The notes: generated by a model from the letters alone, not told the origin. A stretch of DNA of 37,581 nt from Collinsella sp. (GCA_019419625.1 DXZO01000018.1:64322-101902), one strand, 5' to 3'. Numbered from the stretch's first letter, positions 1 through 7,891 are shown. Translations and numbers: made by a program.

Positions 1-1
1 C

Positions 2-1666
2 TACGACGGTCGCGACGATGCTGCTGGCACCTACGAGGCAACTGAGGTCGTCGACTGCCAGGGTCGCTATCTCGCTCCCGGTTTTATTGATGGGCATCTG
101 CATATCGAGTCTTCGAACATCCGTCCCGCCGAGTATGCTCGCATGGCCGCGACGCGCGGTACTACCACCGCCATTGCCGACAGCCACGAGATTGCCAATG
201 TTGCCGGTCTCGATGGCCTGCGCTTTATGATCGAGGATGGTCGTCGTACGCCCATCTCCATCAAGTACATGATGCCTTCGTGCGTGCCCGCACTGCCCGA
301 TGAGCAGGCCGGTGCCGTCATCACCGCTGCCGATATGCAGGCGTTTTTTGCCGAGCATCCAGGCGATGTCTTTGGTCTGGGCGAAATGATGAACCTGCCG
401 GGCGTCTTTATGGCCGACCCCGAGACCTGTGCCCGCATCGATGCTGCCAACCAGACGCCGTCCAAGCAGGTTGACGGCCACGCGCCGCTCGTTGCCGGTA
501 AGGACCTCAACGCCTGTGCCGCAGCAGGTATTATCGCCGACCACGAGTCGACGATTCCCGAGGAGGCACTCGACAAGCTGTCCCGCGGCATGTATGTGAT
601 GCTGCGTGAGGGCACGTGCAGCCACGACCTGGCCAACCTGTCTCCGATGCTGTTGGAGAATCCTTCCCGTGCCCGCCGCTGCTGCTTTGCGACCGACGAC
701 CGCGCTCCCTCCGATGCGCTTTCGACCGGTATGATCGACAATGCCTGCCGCGTGGCTATCGAGGCCGGTATCGACCCCGTGGTCGCCATCTCCATGGCGT
801 CCCTTTCCACGGCTGAGGCATTTGGCCTGGACCACGGCTGTCGCGACCCGCATGAGCTGCGTGGCGCCATCGCCCCGGGCAAGCGTGCCGACCTGCTGGT
901 ACTTAACGACCTGACGTTTGCCACGGCTCCGCATCGCGTATATGCCGCCGGTGCCCTGGTGGCGCAGGACGGCACCTTTGTGGGCGAGATTGCACCCGAG
1001 ATGGCCGAGGTTGCGGCCCTTGCCGATGAGCTGCGTGCTTCCGTTAAGCTGCCGAAGCTTTCGCTCGACGTGTTCGACTATGCCTTTAAGCCGGGCGAGG
1101 CCGTGATCGACGTGGTGCCGGGTAAGGCCATCACGGGTATGGCTCGCCCCGAGAACGCCGAGGGCCTGCGCCGCATTATGCTGATTGAGCGCCACGGCCG
1201 CGGCGTGTCACTGCAGGCCGAGGGCGCCGACGGCGATGGTCCTGCGGGCCTGGGTCTTGTTGGCAAGCACATCGGTCGCGGCTGGGTGCGCGGCTTTACC
1301 ATCACGGGCGGCGCTATCGCCTCGACGATCGGCCACGACTCGCACAACGTGTGCGTGGTGGGCGACAATGCGGCGGATATGATGGCTGCCGTTGAGGCCG
1401 TGGGCCAGGGCGGCCACGTGCTGGTGCGCAACGGCGAGGTCGTGGCGCGCATTCCGCTGGCGCTCGGTGGCCTTATGAGCGAAGGCACGGCCGAGGACGT
1501 GGCGGCGCAGCACGACGACTTTATGGCCAAGGCGCGCGCCATGGGTATTGAGCCGCCGCTCGACCCCATCATGGGCATCATCTTCCTGCCCCTGCCGGTC
1601 ATCCCGACGCTCCGCATCCGCCCCGAGGGCATGTTCGACGTTACAACCTTCACCTACGCCGACTAG
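2..1666 (+). CDS. ade: Adenine deaminase, 3' part (5' end outside window)
   Basis: Adenine deaminase converts adenine to hypoxanthine and ammonia in purine salvage. The frame is open from base 2, so the start lies upstream of the window; 554 codons are present. Near the visible N-terminus is the amidohydrolase metal site GFIDGHLHIES (His-x-His), followed by the family segment TRGTTTAIADSHEIANVAG. The C-terminal half holds the Ade-specific block TIGHDSHNVCVVG and ends with a PLPVIPTLRIRPEGMFDV-like tail. Family members are about 570-600 aa, so only a few tens of residues are missing. These motifs separate it from dihydroorotase, imidazolonepropionase and other amidohydrolases. The first ATG visible in frame (143) is internal and not a credible start, because the HxH motif lies before it. 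The gene is followed closely by a GGGGAC-type repeat and no clear terminator. Confidence 0.93.
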   Translation, partial: YDGRDDAAGTYEATEVVDCQGRYLAPGFIDGHLHIESSNIRPAEYARMAATRGTTTAIADSHEIANVAGLDGLRFMIEDGRRTPISIKYMMPSCVPALPDEQAGAVITAADMQAFFAEHPGDVFGLGEMMNLPGVFMADPETCARIDAANQTPSKQVDGHAPLVAGKDLNACAAAGIIADHESTIPEEALDKLSRGMYVMLREGTCSHDLANLSPMLLENPSRARRCCFATDDRAPSDALSTGMIDNACRVAIEAGIDPVVAISMASLSTAEAFGLDHGCRDPHELRGAIAPGKRADLLVLNDLTFATAPHRVYAAGALVAQDGTFVGEIAPEMAEVAALADELRASVKLPKLSLDVFDYAFKPGEAVIDVVPGKAITGMARPENAEGLRRIMLIERHGRGVSLQAEGADGDGPAGLGLVGKHIGRGWVRGFTITGGAIASTIGHDSHNVCVVGDNAADMMAAVEAVGQGGHVLVRNGEVVARIPLALGGLMSEGTAEDVAAQHDDFMAKARAMGIEPPLDPIMGIIFLPLPVIPTLRIRPEGMFDVTTFTYAD

Positions 1667-1671
1667 TCATC

Positions 1672-1704
1672 GGGGACGTTCTTAAACGACTAGTCGTTGG
1701 GGAC
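1672..1704. repeat. 33-bp inverted repeat, left copy (REP-like)
   Basis: This 33-bp sequence begins GGGGACGTTCTTAAACGACT and ends CGTTGGGGAC. Its exact reverse complement occurs at 2737-2769, on the other side of the HAD phosphatase gene. Its centre ACGACTAGTCGT is itself palindromic. GGGAC-type ends are typical of REP-like intergenic elements. I see no transposase in between. Confidence 0.8.
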
Positions 1705-1805
1705 ACTCTTTGGCGTGTCGCCTGACGCCGCGATTGTGGGACCTCTGGCATGTGTGAGCTATTTGCCAGGTCCTTGTAACGTTTACGCCCGCGGAGTCTT
1801 ATTTG

Positions 1806-1867
1806 AGCTCCCTTTGGGTACGTTGGAATCGGATACACATTCGATTCCAACAAGCCCGAAGGGAGCT
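1806..1867 (+). promoter_or_regulatory. Two-part hairpin enclosing the Shine-Dalgarno of the HAD gene
   Basis: An outer 13-bp stem (1806-1818 with 1855-1867, one G-U pair) and an inner perfect 10-bp stem (1822-1831 with 1842-1851) are separated by a symmetric 3x3 internal loop; the apical loop is 10 nt. The 3' arm of the outer stem contains GAAGGGAG, the only ribosome binding site for the ATG at 1873. When folded the RNA hides that site; four T residues follow the stem, so it could also work as an intrinsic terminator or attenuator. Seen in sequence; the regulatory role is inference. Confidence 0.65.
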
Positions 1868-1872
1868 TTTCT

Positions 1873-2667
1873 ATGTTTAAACTGATTGCATCCGATATGG
1901 ACGGCACACTGCTTGACGAAAACGGCCAGGTGCCTCCCGAGACCTACGAACTGATTCTGGCGCTACACGAGCATGGCGTGCATTTCGCCGCATCGTCAGG
2001 TCGTCGCTACGATCGCCTGTGCGAGTTCTTTGCGCCCGTTCGCGACAAGATGGACTTTGTCGCCGCTAACGGCGCCCAAGTCTACGCCGACGGTAAGATG
2101 GTAGACCGTGAGGTGTATTCCCACCTGGCGATTCGAAGGCTCGCCCAAGCCGTCAGGACGTTTCCCAATCTGCATCTTGCGCTCTTTGACCGAACCAAGT
2201 CCTTCCTGCTCGATGACGAGTGCAAGTTCGTGCGTGAGGTCGATAAGGACCTTCCCAATGCCGAGCGTATTTGGGAGCTGCCCGATCCCAGCGTAAATAT
2301 CATCAAAGCGAGTATCTTTTGCGACGACAGTGCGGTTATGGACAGTGCGTACGTGCTACAGCGCGAACTTGGTCAGCTCTTTACTTTTGCGCCTTCGGGC
2401 AACGCGTGGATCGATGCCATGCAGCCTGGTGTGTCGAAGGCCTCGGGTATCGCGCAGCTCGCGGAGCATTACGGCATTGGTCGCGACGAGGTCATGGCGT
2501 TTGGCGACTCGATGAACGACTACGAGATCATTCGCTTTGTCGGCACGGGCTGCGCGATGGAAAACGCGCGCCCCGCGCTTAAGGCGGTGGCCGATCGCGT
2601 GGTGGGTTGTAACCGCGACCACGCCGTCCAGCAGGAGCTCCGTCGCGTGCTGGAGAGTCTCTCCTAA
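1873..2667 (+). CDS. Cof-type HAD-IIB family phosphatase
   Basis: This is a 264-aa cytoplasmic sugar- or nucleotide-phosphate phosphatase of HAD subfamily IIB. Motif I is ASDMDGTLLD with the nucleophile Asp8 and acid/base Asp10. Motif II is the SSGR segment near residue 37, and motif IV is FGDSMNDYEI near residue 213, which binds Mg2+. Length and domain order fit the Cof/YbiV/YidA group, with the cap domain between motifs II and III. The substrate cannot be told from sequence. The ATG at 1873 is chosen because it gives the normal MFKLIASDMDGT start, and GGGAG lies 7 bases before it, although inside a stable hairpin. A second HAD-IIB gene lies downstream on the other strand; the two are not close copies. 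Confidence 0.93.
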   Translation: MFKLIASDMDGTLLDENGQVPPETYELILALHEHGVHFAASSGRRYDRLCEFFAPVRDKMDFVAANGAQVYADGKMVDREVYSHLAIRRLAQAVRTFPNLHLALFDRTKSFLLDDECKFVREVDKDLPNAERIWELPDPSVNIIKASIFCDDSAVMDSAYVLQRELGQLFTFAPSGNAWIDAMQPGVSKASGIAQLAEHYGIGRDEVMAFGDSMNDYEIIRFVGTGCAMENARPALKAVADRVVGCNRDHAVQQELRRVLESLS

Positions 2668-2670
2668 TCC

Positions 2671-2780
2671 GGCAGATGGGGACGTTCCTTTTCTGCCGAC
2701 AGTGGGGGACAGTCCTTGCAGCTTTTTGCGAAGGCTGTCCCCAACGACTAGTCGTTTAAGAACGTCCCCAATGACTGACT
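2671..2780. repeat. Cluster of REP-like palindromes, including the right 33-bp inverted repeat
   Basis: Three palindromic units are stacked between the two convergent HAD genes: GGCAGA/TCTGCC at 2671-2697 around a GGGGACGTTCCTT core; GGGGACAG/CTGTCCCC at 2705-2742, extended by CCTT/AAGG; and 2737-2769, the exact reverse complement of the 33-bp element at 1672-1704. The last two overlap by 6 bases. Nothing here looks coding. The hairpins may end transcription from both sides. Confidence 0.7.
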
Positions 2781-2785
2781 AATGA

Positions 2786-3628
2786 CTAGGCGAGGGCGGC
2801 CATGATGGTGCGGGCGACGCCGTCGTGGTCGTTGTCGTATTCGGTGATGGCGTCGGCGGCCTCGCGGTCCTCGGGCTCGGCGTTGATCATGGCCATGCCG
2901 TGGCCCGCTGCCTGCAGCATGGGAATGTCGTTGATGTTGTCGCCGAACGCCCAGGCGTCGGCGAGACGCTCGCCCAGATGCTCACATAGCCACGTGAGGG
3001 CCGTTCCCTTGGTGGCGCCCTTACCCATGACCTCGATATTCATGGTGTAAGAACGCGTGACCTCAATGCCTTCGAGCGTGTCGAGCGCCGCCGCGACGGC
3101 GTCGCGATCGGCCGGGTTGTGCCAGTACATGGCGATGCGTTCGAGCGTCTCGACCTCGTCGATCTTGCTGTCGATATCCATGTCGATCGGTGTTCGTGTG
3201 CGCTTAAGCGAAGCCGCGATGTGGGGGTCGCCGCCGCAGAATTCGTCCAGGCGCGTGTAGAGCGCGCGGGGGAGGAAGCACTGCCCGTCCGCGAAGATAT
3301 CGAAGGTCACATCGTGGCCGGCGGCAATGCTATGGACGCGGTGGGCGATGGCGCGGTCGAGCGGTCGGCTCAAAATGCGCGTGGCACGCGAGGCATCGGC
3401 GGGCACAACGTCGTCGAGCTGCCAGACGCTGGCACCGTTGGCGCAGACCGCGTAGTGTACGGCGGGGTGGGCGAGGATGGGCTCAAAGATGCCCGACAGA
3501 GGACGCCCCGTGCAGGGCACAAACTCAATACCGCGGCGTGCGAGCTCGTCGAGCATCGCCCAGGTGGCATCGCTCATCTGCTTATCGCTCGTCAACAGCG
3601 TCCCATCCATATCGGAAAACACAATCAT
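2786..3628 (-). CDS. HAD-IIB family phosphatase
   Basis: A 280-aa HAD-superfamily hydrolase. Motif I is FSDMDGTLLTSD with nucleophile Asp6 and Asp8; motif II is the PCTGRP segment; motif IV is AFGDNINDIPML near residue 227. It resembles the YkrA/YwpJ-like members of subfamily IIB, probably acting on a phosphosugar. The start MIVFSDMDGT is the normal family start. It lies downstream of citrate synthase on the same strand, but a strong minus-strand terminator at 3654-3692 separates the two, so it is probably transcribed alone. It converges with the other HAD gene at 1873-2667. Substrate unknown. Confidence 0.92.
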   Translation of the reverse strand: MIVFSDMDGTLLTSDKQMSDATWAMLDELARRGIEFVPCTGRPLSGIFEPILAHPAVHYAVCANGASVWQLDDVVPADASRATRILSRPLDRAIAHRVHSIAAGHDVTFDIFADGQCFLPRALYTRLDEFCGGDPHIAASLKRTRTPIDMDIDSKIDEVETLERIAMYWHNPADRDAVAAALDTLEGIEVTRSYTMNIEVMGKGATKGTALTWLCEHLGERLADAWAFGDNINDIPMLQAAGHGMAMINAEPEDREAADAITEYDNDHDGVARTIMAALA

Positions 3629-3653
3629 TTGATGCAGCCCTTTCTGCTGGCAT

Positions 3654-3692
3654 AAAAAGCGTGGCCGAGGGCGGCGATGCCCTGGCCACGCT
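3654..3692 (-). terminator. Intrinsic terminator after citrate synthase
   Basis: On the minus strand GCGTGGCC pairs with GGCCACGC (3684-3691 with 3659-3666), the stem continues with GGGC/GCCC after a small bulge, and TTTTT follows. It sits 24 bases past the gltA stop codon. Confidence 0.85.
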
Positions 3693-3715
3693 CGAGTTCT
3701 ATAACGGTCCGCGTC

Positions 3716-5134
3716 CTAGCGGTCGGCGAGCGGCTTGTATTCCAGCGGCTCGATCACCGGACGATAGGCCGGGCGAATAATACGGTGCGCGCAGAAGAGC
3801 TCTTCCATGCGGTGTGCCGACCAGCCGGCCATGCGGGCGACGGCGAATAGCGGCGTAAAGAGCGTCTCGGGCACGCCGAGCATTTTGTAAATAAAGCCCG
3901 TGTACAGGTCGATGTTGGCGCAGATGGGCTTGGTCATGCCGTGGTCGCGCATCACCTGCGGGGCCAGGCGCTCGATGCGCTCGATGAGCGCGAACTCCTC
4001 GCCCAAGTCCTTCTTGGCGGCAAGCGAGCGCGCGTAACGGCGGCACACCTCGGCACGCGGGTCGCTCAGCGTATAGACGGCGTGGCCCATGCCGTAGATG
4101 AGGCCGGTGCCGTCGAAGGCCTGCTTGTCGAGGATCTTGCCCAGGTAGGCCGCGACCTCGTCCTCGTCCTCCCAATTGGAGACATGCGCACGGATGTCCT
4201 CGTGCATGGACACGACCTTGGCGTTGGCGCCGCCGTGGCGCGGGCCCTTGAGCGAGCCGATGGCTGCGGCGTAGGCGGAATACGGGTCGGTGGCCGAGGA
4301 GGACAGCACGCGGCAGGCAAACGTGGAGTTGTTGCCGCCGCCGTGCTCTGCATGCAGCATGAGCATCACGTCGAGCAGCATGGCTTCGTCGCGGTTGAAT
4401 GCCATGCCGCCGCGCAACACCTGCAGGATGGTCTCGGCGGTGGAGAGGCCGGGCGTGGGGTGCGGCACGTGAACCTCGGAGCCGCGAAGCTTGGCGATCG
4501 AGGCCATGTGTGCGAAGGCGGCGATGCGCGGGAGACGTGCGAGCATGGAAATAGCCACGTCGATCTCATGCTCGGGCGTGATCACGTCTGGTTCGGCATC
4601 GAAGGCGTAGAGCAGCAGCACGGCGCGCTGGAGCACGTTCATGATGCTCGACGACACCGTGGTCATAGGGAACTCTTTGACGTACTCGTCGCTCAGATGT
4701 CTAAAGGCGCCCAGGCGCTCGCAAAAGCCGTCGAGCTCTTCCTTGTTGGGCAGCGAACCCGTGATAAGCAGATAGGCGACTTCCTCGTAGCCGTAGCGAT
4801 TCTCGGCCTGGGCATTGTTGACCAGATCCTCGACGCTGTAGCCGCGAAGCGTGAGCTTGCCCTGATCGGGCACGACCTTTCCGTCGACCTTGTTGTAGCC
4901 GTGCACATCCGAGATGCGAGTGAGGCCCGCGACCACGCCCGAGCCGTCGGCATTGCGCAGGCCGCGCTTGACATTGTGCTCAACAAACAGGCCCTCGTCA
5001 TAAGGGTCGGTCGGCAGGCCGTGGTAGAGGCTTTCGCTCTCAGGCGAAATCTGGCGGCTTGCTTCGTAATCCAGAACCAGGCGGCTCAAGTGGTCATCGA
5101 AGCGGTAATAGATTTTCTTGGCGTCGTAGGCCAT
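3716..5134 (-). CDS. gltA: Citrate synthase
   Basis: A 472-aa citrate synthase condensing acetyl-CoA with oxaloacetate, the entry step to the (probably incomplete, biosynthetic) TCA route to 2-oxoglutarate and glutamate. Catalytic residues match the family: His300 in KGPRHGGAN (His274 of the pig enzyme), His351 in GMGHAVY (His320) and Asp409 in NIDLYTG (Asp375). The substrate-site HAEHGGGNN begins at residue 261. It is longer than most type II bacterial enzymes (about 430 aa) because of an N-terminal region of about 60 residues ahead of the EHNVKRGLRNADGSGV segment. A methylcitrate synthase cannot be fully excluded, but no prp genes are nearby. It follows the ACT-domain gene by 77 bases on the same strand and ends at a strong terminator. 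Confidence 0.93.
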   Translation of the reverse strand: MAYDAKKIYYRFDDHLSRLVLDYEASRQISPESESLYHGLPTDPYDEGLFVEHNVKRGLRNADGSGVVAGLTRISDVHGYNKVDGKVVPDQGKLTLRGYSVEDLVNNAQAENRYGYEEVAYLLITGSLPNKEELDGFCERLGAFRHLSDEYVKEFPMTTVSSSIMNVLQRAVLLLYAFDAEPDVITPEHEIDVAISMLARLPRIAAFAHMASIAKLRGSEVHVPHPTPGLSTAETILQVLRGGMAFNRDEAMLLDVMLMLHAEHGGGNNSTFACRVLSSSATDPYSAYAAAIGSLKGPRHGGANAKVVSMHEDIRAHVSNWEDEDEVAAYLGKILDKQAFDGTGLIYGMGHAVYTLSDPRAEVCRRYARSLAAKKDLGEEFALIERIERLAPQVMRDHGMTKPICANIDLYTGFIYKMLGVPETLFTPLFAVARMAGWSAHRMEELFCAHRIIRPAYRPVIEPLEYKPLADR

Positions 5135-5211
5135 GCGCGCTCCTCTCCGGGCCGCATCGGGGTGACTTGCATGGGCATGCGCGCGTCAGGCTATCCCCAG
5201 CGGCTTGCTCG

Positions 5212-5499
5212 CTACAGGCGGTACATAAAGTTGAAGACGTCCTCGCGCTGGATGGACACGTTGACGCCCGAAAGCTCGCCGGCCTCGGCCAGCGCCTTCT
5301 GCAGCTCGGCGAAGTCGAGCTTGGACTCGGCGGTATCGGCCAGCATGGTCATGGTGAAGATGTCCTCGATAATGGACTGCGTGATGTCGCGGATGTCGAC
5401 GTTGGCCTCGCCTAGGACACGGGTGACGCCGGCGACGATGCCGGGGCGGTTCTTGCCAAGGACGGTGATGACGATACGGGAGGACGAGATCTCGGCCAT
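5212..5499 (-). CDS. ACT domain-containing protein
   Basis: A 95-aa protein made of one ACT domain of the UPF0237 / glycine-cleavage-repressor-like group. The start SSRIVITVLGKNRPGIVAGV carries the typical strand-loop-helix ligand motif with Gly and Pro (residues about 15-22). The second half, IIEDIFTMTMLAD, forms the next strands. Such stand-alone ACT proteins are thought to bind amino acids and to control enzymes or regulators; the partner is unknown. It precedes citrate synthase on the same strand, which hints at amino-acid feedback on carbon entry to glutamate, but this is inference. The start at 5499 has a GAAAGGG ribosome binding site. Confidence 0.88.
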   Translation of the reverse strand: MAEISSSRIVITVLGKNRPGIVAGVTRVLGEANVDIRDITQSIIEDIFTMTMLADTAESKLDFAELQKALAEAGELSGVNVSIQREDVFNFMYRL

Positions 5500-5680
5500 G
5501 GGAAACCCTTTCGCGTGATTGCGGCGCGCGCGGGGCGCTCCGCTACGGTACAGTGTTCATCATTGTACCTGTCTGGCGCAAAAAAGGCGCGCTCGCTGCG
5601 GCGTTACATGCCTGCAACATGAGCGTAAGGGGGAAGGCCGTACGGGGAAGAGCCGTCTGGCGCGTGTCCGGCTCGTGTTG
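5500..5680. other. Intergenic region upstream of the ACT gene
   Basis: No credible gene. It holds a 23-bp interrupted palindrome at 5547-5569 (GGTACA ... TGTACC, with TG/CA inside), which overlaps a TACAAT hexamer readable on the minus strand 55-60 bases before the ACT start. This is a possible operator/promoter for the ACT-gltA pair. The rest is GC-rich and unremarkable up to the island repeat at 5681. Confidence 0.4.
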
Positions 5681-5744
5681 GGTTGATTTCCGATCTCAGC
5701 CGAACACATTGAGCGGACAGGCCGTTCCCGCAGTCAGCCGAACG
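5681..5744 (+). repeat. 64-bp direct repeat, left copy (candidate attL)
   Basis: Starts GGTTGATTTCCGATCTCAGC and ends with CGAACG. It matches 13310-13373 with two differences: c5718 against a13347, and c5738 against t13367. No tRNA gene is involved. In the left copy TCAGCCG (5734-5740) can pair with CGGCTGA (5752-5758). The region 5745-5895 that follows holds a second imperfect GC-rich hairpin (about 5773-5816) and no gene. Confidence 0.75.
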
Positions 5745-5895
5745 CCTCCGACGGCTGATTCCGAACTGGAAGCGGAGGGCATCCCCGCCCTTCGGTAGGG
5801 GATACCGCTCCGCGGCGCATGCCGCGGGCGGCGCCCCTATCGGACCACCGTGACCTCAGTTGGGATGGGCCCAGCACTGCCGCGTACTCGGTGAG

Positions 5896-6621
5896 CTAGA
5901 GCCAACTGTTCGTCTTCACGTCGCGTATGGCGATATTTCGGTCGTCCGGCTCGGTGATGCCGTAGCCGAACGCCTGGAGCGTCTCGATGGACTCCTGGAT
6001 CCTCTGTTGGAACATGGGACCCGGATCGACCCTCGGCCCGAGGTGCCCGCGCCAAAGGCACGGCGTGGCGCGCAGCATGTTATGGATTTTGGAGATGGGC
6101 TCGATGTCGGCGTAGACGTTGAGCGTCGCCATGGCGTCCTTGTGGCCGAGGATCGATTGGAGCGCCTTGATATCGCCGCCTTGGCGGATCCACTGCGTTG
6201 CGAACGTGTGGCGAAGGCCGTGGAACGTGATCAGCTCGTCGTTGGTGCCCATGAGGCCGTTGGTCTCCGAGAACGTCTTGAACGCCCTGCGGATATAGCT
6301 TGTCGTCGCGAAGGTCGCGCCCGGCTCCGACAGGATGTAGCAGTCCCCGATCTCGACCGCCCCGGTAAGGCCGCGCAAGCGCAGCTTTCCGCAGTCGATC
6401 TCGTGGGTCCCCTTCAGGAAGGGGAGTAGGCCGACCGGGTCGATGGGGATACCCCTGGCGTCATGGGTCTTGGTGTCCTTGATGAACGAACCCATTCCCT
6501 TCGCGTACGCCACCGAGTGTCTGATCGAGATCAGGCCCGTCTCGAAATCCACATCGCACCACCGAAGGCCGCAGACCTCGCCGATTCGCATCCCCGTGTG
6601 CAGGGCGAGTACGACCGCCCT
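5896..6621 (-). pseudogene. Tyrosine recombinase (integrase) lacking its N-terminal half
   Basis: The catalytic domain of a phage-type tyrosine recombinase is present: LALHTGMRIGEVCGLRW with the first catalytic Arg, HGLRHTFATQW (His-x-x-Arg), LGHKDAMATLNVYAD with His and the nucleophilic Tyr. The N-terminal arm-binding and core-binding domains (normally 150 or more residues) are absent. Integrase homology begins only five codons after the stop codon of the XRE gene (6622-6624), which is in the same frame, so the XRE/DUF2975 cassette seems joined onto a decapitated integrase. The first ATG in frame (6591) leaves 231 aa. I think it is a remnant; a short functional recombinase directionality or Xis-like role is not supported. 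Confidence 0.8.
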
Positions 6622-6873
6622 CTAATCCTCGGCGGACCAATCGAGTCCGAACTCCTTTCGGGCATCCTCTTCGCTCATGACTTCGAGAAGGTCTCCGGGT
6701 TGGCAACGAAGGGCGAGGCATAGCTGCTCGAGTGTGTTGAAGCGAATGCCGCGAATATGCCCTTTTTTAATACGGGACAGGTTCACGGGCGTGGTTCCAA
6801 TCCTTTCGGCAAGTTCGTTCGAGGAAATCTTTCGCTCGGCCATGATCTTGTCGAGGCGAACAATTACGGGCAT
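6622..6873 (-). CDS. XRE-family transcriptional regulator (YozG-like)
   Basis: An 83-aa Cro/CI-type helix-turn-helix protein. Residues 1-66 form the whole domain, from MPVIVRLDKIMAERKISSNE through the recognition helix around TTPVNLSRIKKGH to the family end LCLALRCQPGDLLEV. Small regulators of this type (YozG of Bacillus) are commonly encoded right after a DUF2975 membrane protein, as here (9 bases between the two). It probably controls the divergent peptide/exporter genes or its own operon; the perfect TTTAACA/TGTTAAA repeat at 7433-7451 is the best operator candidate. The stop codon is followed in the same frame by the integrase remnant. Confidence 0.9.
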   Translation of the reverse strand: MPVIVRLDKIMAERKISSNELAERIGTTPVNLSRIKKGHIRGIRFNTLEQLCLALRCQPGDLLEVMSEEDARKEFGLDWSAED

Positions 6874-6882
6874 GGCGTTTCC

Positions 6883-7395
6883 TTACGCAATCTCGTCGGA
6901 GTCGAGGTACAGCTCTCGGGCGTACAAGAAGAGCTGGGAAAGCATGAACAGGACGATGCCGAGAACCAGAGAGGTCCAATCGAATGATGAAGCGATCTCT
7001 TGGGCGCCGACGGCCCCCTCGCCGCCAAACATCGAAACGGAGGTTTTGAGTGAGCCGGCGTAGAGGCTGGTGGCAGCTTGAACAACGAAGAGAATGCCGA
7101 GCACCTTCAAGCATGTCGCAGACCCTTTCTTGAAGGGGTCTCCGCTCTTGATCGTCCACACGAGAACGGCGCTGAGGATGGTCGTAGCGATACCGATGAC
7201 GGCAGGGACCAATGTCGAGATCGCAAGGGCTGGATACGCGGGGGAGTCTGCAATTACAGGGTTGTCGAGCACTTCGATTGCTGGCTTTAAGGAGAACGCC
7301 ACTTGTGCGATGGCGGTGGCGCAAAGGGTCGCAGAGGCTATCGCACATGCGATGCGGAAGGAATGAAGCCGGGGAGTGCGATTGTCGGAACTCAT
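6883..7395 (-). CDS. DUF2975-like four-helix membrane protein
   Basis: A 170-aa integral membrane protein with about four hydrophobic segments: residues 14-34, 57-83, 99-117 and 144-162. The spacing and the partner gene (a YozG-like XRE regulator 9 bases downstream) match DUF2975 proteins such as YoaS. Function of the family is unknown; by context it could sense membrane stress or give self-protection against the peptides encoded divergently, both being inference. The ATG at 7395 has a strong GGAGG 6 bases upstream. The divergent gene starts 121 bases away, so both share one regulatory region. Confidence 0.72.
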   Translation of the reverse strand: MSSDNRTPRLHSFRIACAIASATLCATAIAQVAFSLKPAIEVLDNPVIADSPAYPALAISTLVPAVIGIATTILSAVLVWTIKSGDPFKKGSATCLKVLGILFVVQAATSLYAGSLKTSVSMFGGEGAVGAQEIASSFDWTSLVLGIVLFMLSQLFLYARELYLDSDEIA

Positions 7396-7432
7396 AATAA
7401 CCTCCGAAGAATTTAAATAACTCAGGTTACTT

Positions 7433-7451
7433 TTTAACAGTTTATGTTAAA
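7433..7451. promoter_or_regulatory. Candidate operator in divergent promoter region
   Basis: A perfect inverted repeat TTTAACA-GTTTA-TGTTAAA lies in the 120-bp AT-rich gap between the DUF2975/XRE operon and the first secreted peptide. TTGACT (7452-7457) directly abuts it and could be the plus-strand -35 box. Other TAAC/GTTA half-sites occur at about 7415-7430. This layout suits binding by the XRE regulator. Confidence 0.5.
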
Positions 7452-7515
7452 TTGACTTTGCCGGCAAGTAATCACAGCATGCTGCAACCGAAACCCCTCT
7501 AGATTGGAGAGGATT

Positions 7516-7881
7516 ATGTTCAGTACTGTTAAGTCGTGTAAGCTCTTGGTTTTCCTCGGCCTCGCTCTTTGTCTGTTGCTGCCGGGAGCCCCCGCTTTTG
7601 CGGATACCCCGATGCCTCCTTCCCAGGAGAGCAGCCAGTGTGCCCTCGTTGAGCCCCTCGGGTATACGGACGACGTCGTCGATACCTACTGGAGCTACAG
7701 CTGTCCTCGCGGCGTAAGCGGGCACAGCATCTCGATGTTCAACATCTCTTACAAGACGATCTCCTACCGAAATGGCTATCGCCGATCCGCGCATCATAGG
7801 GAATCCCGCCTCGCTGCAATGTGCTCCTGTGGTGTTCTTGGCACAACTGATAAATGGCAATTTGTCTATAGCACCTACTAG
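7516..7881 (+). CDS. Secreted bacteriocin-like peptide, module 1
   Basis: A 121-aa precursor. Residues 1-29 are a classical signal peptide: basic start (VKSCK), hydrophobic core LVFLGLALCLLLPG and AFA/D cleavage site. The mature part of about 92 residues has four Cys (QCAL, YSCP, MCSCG), is rich in Ser and Tyr, and ends with an aromatic tail FVYSTY. It is homologous to the second peptide (12886-13230): both have VEP followed at equal spacing by Asp and Tyr, then Y[KR]x[IL][SR]Y[RN][NK]GY, and tails of exactly 34 residues from that last Tyr. The W-rich start, KT segment and final aromatic residues recall lactococcin 972, but this is not proven. The ATG at 7516 is preferred to the TTG at 7504 because GGAG lies 6 bases before it and the signal peptide is then regular. 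Confidence 0.72.
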   Translation: MFSTVKSCKLLVFLGLALCLLLPGAPAFADTPMPPSQESSQCALVEPLGYTDDVVDTYWSYSCPRGVSGHSISMFNISYKTISYRNGYRRSAHHRESRLAAMCSCGVLGTTDKWQFVYSTY

Positions 7882-7891
7882 ATGCGAGGAA

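Noticed and set aside
3941..5518. Plus-strand open frame (525 codons) opposite citrate synthase and the ACT gene
   Set aside because: Antisense of two clear genes and has no recognisable motif.
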